Both the position numbers and the translations under genes were made by a program. A stretch of 37,459 nucleotides of DNA from Faecalibacterium sp. CAG:74 (GTDB lineage: Bacteria > Bacillota > Clostridia > Christensenellales > Aristaeellaceae): the NCBI GenBank assembly GCA_000437595.1, contig FR899849.1:81828-119286 (forward strand), given 5' to 3'. Below are positions 31,562 to 37,459 of this stretch, piece after piece (position 1 is the stretch's first letter; the number at the start of each line of letters is the position of its first letter). Below the pieces are notes generated by a model that had not been told where the DNA came from, searched no databases, and saw only the letters and a list, made by a program, of their open reading frames with translations.

Positions 31562-32962
31562 TTATCCCACCACGCCCGGCACTTCATAGCGGATGCGCAT
31601 CTTCGGCGCTTCCTGCAAGGTGGCGTAATAGTTCGTCATCCAATCCGCGTGACCATCCTCGACATTCACGCCATCCGCGGGCGGCGCGAAGAGATTCAGC
31701 TTCAAATCCGCGGGAGTATCCAGCGGAGCGTCAAAGAACGCGCTCATCAGGTCAATCGTCTTGACATGCGGCGCTTTGTAGAACCACTTGCCGTGCAATT
31801 CCACCATCAGCCCGATTTCCTGCTCCACGGTCATCTCGCAGAATTCCGGATTGCCCTCGAAGTGCAGCGGAATCGCCAGGCCGTCGGCATCCTCCGCGCC
31901 GCCCCAGCGCAGTTCCGCCGGGAAAGTCGCTTCCCCCATCTCCGTCATGCTCGGCTGGAAGTACGGGTCTTTGAGCAGCTCGCGGTACTGCGCCAGCATC
32001 GGCTGTTCAATGCCGACTGCCGGGTTGTTCGGGTCTTCGATTTCCAGCCCCAGACGCCCGCGGTCGCGGAACTGATACAAGCTAATCGCCTTAAACCAAT
32101 TCGCCTGATGGTCACGGAAGGCTTTGGCAAAGCGGATGACGCTCTCGCCTTGGTGTCTTGCCCCGGTCACGTCGCCGTCGGTGTTGAATTCCGCCGTCAC
32201 CAGCGGCTTACACCCAAACTGCGACGATGCGCGCTCGTAGGTGCGGCGGAACATGTCGTAGTACATGCCGACCGAATCCGCCTTATACTGCCCGCCGCCG
32301 ACTTCCGCCACGTCATACGGCCAGCCGTAATGGAGCGCGAGGTAGCAGTCCGCCGACCAAACGTCCGCCGCGCGGTACGCCACCGCAAACTCGTCTTCCT
32401 TCTCCAGCTTGCCGTCCGCCTGTGCGAAGCCCGCGCAGAACACCGTGCGGACGTTCGGGGCTTCCTGATGGATGATATCGGAGAAATGCGCGAAGAATTT
32501 GCCGACCTGCTCATAGGTGAAGCGCTTATTATGCGTGAACCACGTTCCGCCGCACTCATGGTTGATGCGGATGGTCATGCGCCCATAGGGGCGGAGCATC
32601 CGGGCGACCTCGCGGAGTTCGTCGTCGGAGAGGGAGCAGTCGAGCGTCAGCGTGAGGGCAACATCCTGCCCGTGACGGCGAATATCCCGCATCTGTTTCC
32701 ACGGCTGACCGTCGGCATTGAAGGGGAAATAATCGTCATAAGGGTAGTCCCACTGGAAGGTGATGTTCATGTCCTTGCACGCCTTCGAGATGCGCTGCGG
32801 CCACTGCTTATCGTGCGGGTAGTAGGTATACATGATGCCTATGGCGCGGTGCGGACGTCCGAGCTTATGCAGGATGTAGTCCTGATTGACGTACTCCGCG
32901 CGTTCGCTGCCGTCGCCGAGGTCAAGGGCGCACTGGGCTGCACCCAGATGGAGCTTCTGCAT
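31562..32962 (-). CDS. Glycoside hydrolase-like TIM-barrel protein (clan A, GH26-like)
   Basis: A 466-residue protein without signal peptide, hence intracellular. RMTIRINHECGGTWF (Glu136) resembles the acid/base segment of GH26-type mannanases (HE-x-NG-x-W), and LVTAEFNTDGD (Glu258) sits where a strand-7 nucleophile is expected, 122 residues later. The last third is probably a beta-rich accessory domain. Exact family and substrate are not assignable by eye; a plant beta-glycan oligosaccharide is a guess. ATG 32962 has GAGAGGA 8 bases upstream. It follows the propeller glycosidase by 65 bp on the same strand. Confidence 0.65.
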   Translation of the reverse strand: MQKLHLGAAQCALDLGDGSERAEYVNQDYILHKLGRPHRAIGIMYTYYPHDKQWPQRISKACKDMNITFQWDYPYDDYFPFNADGQPWKQMRDIRRHGQDVALTLTLDCSLSDDELREVARMLRPYGRMTIRINHECGGTWFTHNKRFTYEQVGKFFAHFSDIIHQEAPNVRTVFCAGFAQADGKLEKEDEFAVAYRAADVWSADCYLALHYGWPYDVAEVGGGQYKADSVGMYYDMFRRTYERASSQFGCKPLVTAEFNTDGDVTGARHQGESVIRFAKAFRDHQANWFKAISLYQFRDRGRLGLEIEDPNNPAVGIEQPMLAQYRELLKDPYFQPSMTEMGEATFPAELRWGGAEDADGLAIPLHFEGNPEFCEMTVEQEIGLMVELHGKWFYKAPHVKTIDLMSAFFDAPLDTPADLKLNLFAPPADGVNVEDGHADWMTNYYATLQEAPKMRIRYEVPGVVG

Positions 32963-33027
32963 GGCGATGTTCCTCTCTTCTCGTCGTGTTGTTTATTTTC
33001 GTCGAATCTTGCACGGTCACCACGGGA

Positions 33028-33936
33028 TCATTTTGATTCCCTTGCATCTACTTCACTGGTTAGGATTCTCACGCTACTGCCAAGCTGAACTTCTTTTCTG
33101 GAAATATACCATGTTTTTCCACCGTCAGGGCTGCCTTGATAGAAGAGAAATACGCGTCCATCATCATCACGGAAAGCATAAGGATGTCCGGATTCACTGC
33201 TGTTCCATGTACCCGGCGCGCCGCATGGGATTAGCGGCTCATTCGATACGCGGCGGAAGAAGATGCCATCCTCGGATACTGCACAGCCGATTTGCTGTGG
33301 CGTGCAATTATAGGAGCCGCCGTAGAACAGGTATATTCTCCCGTCCTCTACGACCGTTGCGGGTGCTTCGACGCAATCGCCTTCCCATGCAAGTTCTGGC
33401 ATAAGCAGACTCTGTTCTGCCAGCGGATGCCACGCATTCCGCCCAAAGTCAGAATCGATTTTTGCCCATGCGCCGCCAATTTTCTGGATGCGCATGGCAT
33501 GGTCGCGCGTTGCAAAATACAGGTGTATTTTTCCGCCGAACACGCACACATCGGCATCAATAGCGCGCCCACAGCACCAGGTTGCCGCCGGATGAAACAC
33601 AGGGTTCTCTGGATTCTTCGTGAAGTGAATTCCATCCTGCGACCACGCATGACAGATTGCATCCTTCTCCCAATTGCCATAGGTCTGATAGAACAAATGA
33701 ATTTTGTCGTTCAGCACAATGGCTCCTGGTGCGGCAATGCCGTTCGTCTCGCACAGCGCATCCTGCTCTATTTCGCCGCAGGGTGTCCAATGCTCCATAT
33801 CGGCAGATTCCGCAATGCCGATGCCGAACCTTCCATCCTCATGCCTCAGGGAATAATAGAGCCAGTAACGGCTGCGATAGCGGACAACAACCGGATCCTT
33901 GGCGAAACAAAGGCAATCTGTATTGGTAAACAGCAT
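33028..33936 (-). CDS. Five-bladed beta-propeller glycosidase-like protein (GH43/GH32-like)
   Basis: A 302-residue protein of propeller repeats (KIHLFYQTYGN, KIHLYFATRD, RIYLFYGGSYN, RVFLFYQGSPD). Candidate catalytic acids sit where GH43/32-type enzymes have them: Asp14 in AKDPVVV, Asp127/129 in RAIDADVCVF and Glu190 in DCVEAPATV. No signal peptide, so it would act on imported oligosaccharides. ATG 33936 has AGGAGG 7 bases upstream. Base composition appears lower in GC than its neighbours, which could mean later acquisition. A MITE-like element lies just upstream. Confidence 0.72.
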   Translation of the reverse strand: MLFTNTDCLCFAKDPVVVRYRSRYWLYYSLRHEDGRFGIGIAESADMEHWTPCGEIEQDALCETNGIAAPGAIVLNDKIHLFYQTYGNWEKDAICHAWSQDGIHFTKNPENPVFHPAATWCCGRAIDADVCVFGGKIHLYFATRDHAMRIQKIGGAWAKIDSDFGRNAWHPLAEQSLLMPELAWEGDCVEAPATVVEDGRIYLFYGGSYNCTPQQIGCAVSEDGIFFRRVSNEPLIPCGAPGTWNSSESGHPYAFRDDDGRVFLFYQGSPDGGKTWYISRKEVQLGSSVRILTSEVDARESK

Positions 33937-33994
33937 GACAAATCCTCCTGATCATTGTCGGATTCACAAGAAAGTTTCACGCAGAACTGCCTTA

Positions 33995-34153
33995 TACTAT
34001 TTCCAGATAAGAATGCGCCAAGATGCGCCGCGAATTTTTCATTCTGGCTAACTTGAATGAAACGCAGCGTAGCAGCGCTACGCTAAGTGGAATGAGCGGA
34101 CGCCAACGGGGAAAAGGCGCAAGCAGATGGCGCAGTTGAATCTGGAAATAGTA
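33995..34153. mobile_element. MITE-like inverted-repeat element, 159 bp
   Basis: Starts with TACTATTTCCAGAT and ends with its exact complement ATCTGGAAATAGTA (14/14). Further imperfect pairing (GCGCCA/TGGCGC, GCGCC/GGCGC) continues inwards, and a perfect hairpin AGCGTAGC-AGC-GCTACGCT (34066-34084) sits at the exact centre. It is flanked on both sides by TTA (33992-33994 and 34154-34156), as expected for a 3-bp target duplication. It encodes no protein. The right TTA is the complement of the pepP stop codon. Confidence 0.75.
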
Positions 34154-35926
34154 TTAGATTTCCCGCGTCGCGTGCAGCAGCCATTCCGCCTCGTCCCCCG
34201 CCAGATACGGCAGAATCGTCTCCCGCACCTTGGCATGATAGGCATTCAGCAGCTTCTTATCATCCTCATTCAAATACCGCGTATCCACCGCGTCCAGATC
34301 GAACGGCACCATCGTCAGGTAGTCGAAATGCAGGAAACGACCATACGCATTCGTTTCGCCCTCACAGACGACCGTCAGGTTCTCGTGACGGATGCCGAAC
34401 TTGCCCTCCAGATAGAAGCCGGGTTCGTCGCTCGTCACCATGCCGGGTTCCAGCGGGATGGGTGCGCCGCGCCAGTGGATGCGCTGCGGGCCTTCGTGGA
34501 CGCTCAGCACATAGCCCACGCCGTGACCCGTGCCGTGGTTGTAGTCCATGTTCTCCTGCCAGAGGGGTTCGCGGGCAAGGTAGTCCAGATTCGCGCCCGT
34601 GCAGCCGTACTTCCAGTGTGCGTTGCCCAGATGCAGGTGTCCTTTCAGCACGAGGGTGAAGAACTTCTTCTCTTCGTCCGTCGTCTCCCCCATGGCAAAG
34701 GTACGGGTGATGTCGGTCGTGCCCTGCAGGTAGTGCCCGCCGGTGTCCGCCAGCAGCAGGGAGCGCGGCTCAACGGGGATGTTGGATTCCCTGGTGGGCG
34801 AATAGTGGACGATGGCGCCGTGCGCACCGTAGGCGATAATCGGCGCGAAGGACGGGCCGATGTAATCCGGGCGTTCGCGGCGGAACTCTTCCAGTTTTTC
34901 CGCGACGCTCAATTCGTCCATCGGGATTTTGCCGACATTGTGCTTCAGCCAGTACATCAGGCGCGTCACCGCCACGCCGTCCTGCACATGCGCCTTGCGG
35001 AAGCCCTCCACCTCGGTGGCATTCTTGACCGCCTTGGGCAGCTCGGTGGGGTCAACGTGGTCAATCACGCGCACCGACGCAGGCACGCACGCCCGAATCA
35101 GGCTGTTAACGACATTCAGGTTCATCATCACCGTGGAATCTTCCGGCAGTTTCTTCGTATATTCATAGACGCAGGCGTAGGGGCGGATGGTCACGCCGTC
35201 CTCCTTGAGATGCGCCTGAATCTCCGTGCTGAGGATGGCGGGGTTGACGAACAGCACCGCATCGGTCATCGTCACGGCAGCAAAAGACAGCATGACGGGC
35301 GTGCAGTCCACATCGTTGCCGCGCAGGTTCATCAGCCAGCACACGTCCATCAGCGAAGACAGGACAAGCGCATCCGCGCCAAGGCTTTCCATTTCACGGC
35401 GCACCTGATGCAGCTTCTCCTGACGGCTGCGTCCCGTCAGCGATACGGGCAGTTCCCACGCGGGTTCTGCCGACAGTGCCGGGCGCTCCGCCCAGATTTC
35501 ATCCAGCAAATCAACATCAGAAACAATTTTGCCCTGCTTCTTTTCCGCAATGCGCTGATAGCCCTCGTACTGCCGCGCCGTGACGACTCTGCCGTCAAAG
35601 CCCAGCGTCTGACCGGCTTCAAGCGTCTTTTCGAGGTACTCCGGAATCGTCGGGACGCCCGGCTCGCCCATCTTGCACAGTTCGATGCCGCTGCCTTCCA
35701 GCTGCTGCCCCGCCTGCAGGAAATAGCGGCCATCCGTCCACAGACCCGCCCAGTCCGCCGTCACCACCAGCGTACCTGCGCTGCCCGTGAAGCCGGAAAC
35801 ATAGTGCCGCCCGCGGAAGTGCGCGCCGACGTACTCCGACGCGTGGAAATCATCCGTGGGGATGATATAGAGGTCGATGCCGTGCGCCTGCATGGCGCGG
35901 CGAAGCTCCGATAACTGCTGTCGCAT
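34154..35926 (-). CDS. Xaa-Pro aminopeptidase (aminopeptidase P, XPNPEP1-like long form)
   Basis: A 590-residue creatinase/prolidase-fold metallopeptidase that removes an N-terminal residue preceding proline. Dinuclear metal ligands are visible: LLADTGGHYLQGTTDITRTF (two Asp), YNHGTGHGVGYVLSVHEGP (His), VTSDEPGFY (Glu) and IRHENLTVV (Glu). Two N-terminal creatinase-like domains precede it (ELRRAMQAHGIDLYIIPTDD), giving the three-domain form. Cytoplasmic. Start ATG 35926 follows a GGAAAGGAAG site; the upstream ATG at 35962 has none. Stop codon TAA abuts the MITE-like element, so no native terminator is seen. Confidence 0.93.
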   Translation of the reverse strand: MRQQLSELRRAMQAHGIDLYIIPTDDFHASEYVGAHFRGRHYVSGFTGSAGTLVVTADWAGLWTDGRYFLQAGQQLEGSGIELCKMGEPGVPTIPEYLEKTLEAGQTLGFDGRVVTARQYEGYQRIAEKKQGKIVSDVDLLDEIWAERPALSAEPAWELPVSLTGRSRQEKLHQVRREMESLGADALVLSSLMDVCWLMNLRGNDVDCTPVMLSFAAVTMTDAVLFVNPAILSTEIQAHLKEDGVTIRPYACVYEYTKKLPEDSTVMMNLNVVNSLIRACVPASVRVIDHVDPTELPKAVKNATEVEGFRKAHVQDGVAVTRLMYWLKHNVGKIPMDELSVAEKLEEFRRERPDYIGPSFAPIIAYGAHGAIVHYSPTRESNIPVEPRSLLLADTGGHYLQGTTDITRTFAMGETTDEEKKFFTLVLKGHLHLGNAHWKYGCTGANLDYLAREPLWQENMDYNHGTGHGVGYVLSVHEGPQRIHWRGAPIPLEPGMVTSDEPGFYLEGKFGIRHENLTVVCEGETNAYGRFLHFDYLTMVPFDLDAVDTRYLNEDDKKLLNAYHAKVRETILPYLAGDEAEWLLHATREI

Positions 35927-35988
35927 AAAAATCTTCTTCCTTTCCTGATTCCGCCCGTTCACGAGTGGAATCGACTGTATCCAGCGAA

Positions 35989-36017
35989 ATTATAGCACGA
36001 ATGGACGATTTTCGCAA
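35989..36017 (-). promoter_or_regulatory. Promoter of the aminopeptidase gene
   Basis: Minus strand TTGCGA (36017-36012), 17-base spacer, TATAAT (35994-35989) with a TGC extended -10. Its -35 box is only 5 bp from that of the divergent cysE promoter. Confidence 0.75.
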
Positions 36018-36022
36018 GGGAA

Positions 36023-36052
36023 TTGACAGGGAGAACGTTTTCGTTGTAGAAT
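36023..36052 (+). promoter_or_regulatory. Promoter of cysE
   Basis: TTGACA (36023-36028), 18-base spacer, TAGAAT (36047-36052). The leader is about 40 bases, with no room for a T-box or similar riboswitch. Confidence 0.7.
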
Positions 36053-36100
36053 AGACAGGTGCAAAACTTGAATGTCAGATAAGGTAAAGGAGGGATTTTG

Positions 36101-37018
36101 ATGACGCCAGACACCTTGGAAGGCAGCATCCACGACCTGACGCAGAATATTCTCGCGGATTATACCGCCGGCCGCCCCATTGACCGCATTGAACCGTTCA
36201 ACCAGCCCGACCGCGACGTGATTATCGCCCTGATTGGCAAGCTGCGGCGCATCGTCTTTCCGGGCTATTTCCGCGACCCTGCCTACCATGTGTACAGCGC
36301 GGCGCACTCCCTGTCCGCCCTCATCGAGGACACGGCGTACCTGCTGCAAAAGCAGATTGCGATTGCCCTGCGCTGCGGCAGCAGTGTGACGCAGGAAGCC
36401 GCCGCCGACATTGACCGGCAGGCGCAGGAGATGACCGTCCGCTTTCTGGAGAAGATTCCCGACGTGCGCGCACTGCTGGCGACCGACCTGCAAGCCTTCT
36501 ACGACGGCGACCCGGCGGCGACAAGTCTGGATGAAATCATCATTGCCTATCCGGGGCTGCTCGCCATCACGGTCAACCGCTTGGCGCACGAGCTGTTTCT
36601 GCTCAAAGTGCCGCTGATTCCGCGCATCATGACCGAGTACGCGCACGGCCGCACGGGCATCGATATTCATCCCGGCGCAACCATCGGCAAGTACTTCTTC
36701 ATCGACCACGGCACGGGTATCGTCGTCGGCGAAACGACCGTCATCGGCGATTCGGTGAAGCTGTATCAAGGCGTGACGCTGGGCGCACTCTCGACCCGCG
36801 GCGGACAGAGCCTGCGCGGCCACCGCCGTCACCCGACCATCGGCGACCGCGTGACGATTTACTCCGGCGCGTCGGTCTTGGGCGGCGACACCGTCATCGG
36901 GCATGACGCGGTCATCGGCGGCAACGCGTTCATCACTCACTCGATTGCCCCCGGAATGCGCGTGTCGGTGAAAAATCAGGAACTCGAAATGCGGATGATG
37001 AAGGACGTGAACTGGTGA
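36101..37018 (+). CDS. cysE: Serine O-acetyltransferase
   Basis: A 305-residue protein that acetylates L-serine with acetyl-CoA, the first step of cysteine synthesis. An N-terminal helical SATase domain (DPAYHVYSAAHSLSALIED...) is followed by left-handed hexapeptide repeats with both active-site histidines (TGIDIHPGATIG and FFIDHGTGIVVGETTVIGD). The long N-terminal part is like that of plant and some anaerobe enzymes. The C-terminus ends in MRMMKDVNW and lacks the classical terminal Ile that docks in cysteine synthase, so a synthase complex is doubtful. Start ATG 36101 has GGAGG 7 bases upstream. Its stop overlaps the next start (TGATG). Confidence 0.93.
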   Translation: MTPDTLEGSIHDLTQNILADYTAGRPIDRIEPFNQPDRDVIIALIGKLRRIVFPGYFRDPAYHVYSAAHSLSALIEDTAYLLQKQIAIALRCGSSVTQEAAADIDRQAQEMTVRFLEKIPDVRALLATDLQAFYDGDPAATSLDEIIIAYPGLLAITVNRLAHELFLLKVPLIPRIMTEYAHGRTGIDIHPGATIGKYFFIDHGTGIVVGETTVIGDSVKLYQGVTLGALSTRGGQSLRGHRRHPTIGDRVTIYSGASVLGGDTVIGHDAVIGGNAFITHSIAPGMRVSVKNQELEMRMMKDVNW

Positions 37019-37459
37019 TGGTGGTCGGCATTCGCTTTGCTGCTGATGCGCCCGTTCGGACGGTGCTGCAAGCGGTTCTGCCGATTTTTTCCACTGCGGA
37101 TGTGGATTTTCTCGTCCGCGAATATTGGGTGTGCACCTTCGGAAACGGCTTGCCGGAGAGGCGATTCACCGCGCAGGAAATGCGGCGCGCATTGGATGCC
37201 TTAACGCCGGATGAGCACGCGGAGCTGTTCACGATTTACGTCCTGCCGCACAATGCGCCCGGTACGCCGCCGAGCAGCTGCGAGGACTTCTGCGCCCGCG
37301 GGTTTACAATGGCGTTTTATGCGTATGACGGGGACGGGTATGCGCTGCTGGCGCAGAGCGGAGAGCAGCTGCGCGCGGTTATCGAGACGCTTCGGAAAGC
37401 GGTGGAAATCCGCAGTGTGGAAGCTGTTGAGCGTAAGACGCTGGCGCGGTGGCAGTTTT
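37018..37459 (+). CDS. Hypothetical protein (5' part, runs off the right edge)
   Basis: Open frame from ATG 37018 to the window end (147 codons), starting MVVGIRFAADAPVRTVLQAV. The start overlaps the cysE stop as TGATG, so translation is likely coupled. No signal peptide or membrane segment; acidic, with FLVREYWVCTFGNGLPERRF and FCARGFTMAFYAYDGDGYAL as notable stretches. I do not recognise the family. Codon use resembles the neighbours, supporting a real gene. Confidence 0.7.
   Translation, partial: MVVGIRFAADAPVRTVLQAVLPIFSTADVDFLVREYWVCTFGNGLPERRFTAQEMRRALDALTPDEHAELFTIYVLPHNAPGTPPSSCEDFCARGFTMAFYAYDGDGYALLAQSGEQLRAVIETLRKAVEIRSVEAVERKTLARWQF

Noticed and set aside
36053..36100. A possible T-box or SAM-type riboswitch before cysE
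   Set aside because: The leader is only about 40 bases and shows no conserved motif or hairpin.

Overview
The window looks like a chromosomal segment of a moderately GC-rich (roughly 55-60% by eye) Gram-positive anaerobe of class Clostridia. The grounds are: strong AGGAGG ribosome binding sites with some TTG/GTG starts, ClpC with a UVR domain, NrdR, a SEDS/class B PBP pair, a DUF3793 gene, a DUF362-ferredoxin protein, a RNase PH-RdgB fusion, and many housekeeping genes mixed with short operons on both strands. I cannot place it to genus; Christensenellales/Oscillospirales-like lineages are a guess. I see no phage, plasmid, rRNA, tRNA or CRISPR signature.

Layout. 1-0.5 kb: 5' part of a DUF3793 gene leaving the window leftwards, with a consensus promoter bracketed by two copies of one palindrome. 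0.5-3.5 kb: a leftward cluster of two alpha/beta-hydrolase esterases and an ATP-grasp enzyme. 3.6-6.2 kb: an XRE/zinc-ribbon regulator and a plant-type phosphoglycerate mutase (gpmI). 6.3-10.7 kb: a leftward group rph-rdgB fusion, phosphodiesterase, NAD synthetase and nrdR. 10.9-16.8 kb: pgsA, a cupin, a 1027-residue membrane-anchored PQQ-propeller protein, and a DUF362 ferredoxin. 17.3-22.7 kb: clpC, diverging from ftsW/rodA plus a class B PBP. 22.8-26.3 kb: three tandem paralogous secreted SH3 proteins. 26.4-31.3 kb: a DNA-repair methyltransferase and an Fbp/Pot-type ABC transporter (binding protein, ATPase, double-length permease). 31.5-34 kb: two glycosidase-like genes. 34-37.5 kb: a 159-bp MITE-like element, aminopeptidase P, cysE, and an overlapping unknown gene cut by the right edge.

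Most coding content is ordinary; the unusual material is between the genes. At least eight intergenic blocks are built of short GC-rich hairpins and fall into three related repeat families, several starting exactly at a stop codon. A 159-bp inverted-repeat element with 14-bp perfect terminal repeats, a central hairpin and flanking TTA triplets abuts the aminopeptidase gene, and its right TTA is that gene's stop codon. The three SH3 paralogues show a clear mosaic pattern that points to recombination between copies. No complete novel defence or biosynthetic system is evident; the best candidates for undescribed biology are the hairpin repeat families, the SH3 triplet and the esterase/esterase/ATP-grasp cluster.

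All calls come from reading the sequence; family names rest on recognised motifs, not on database searches.
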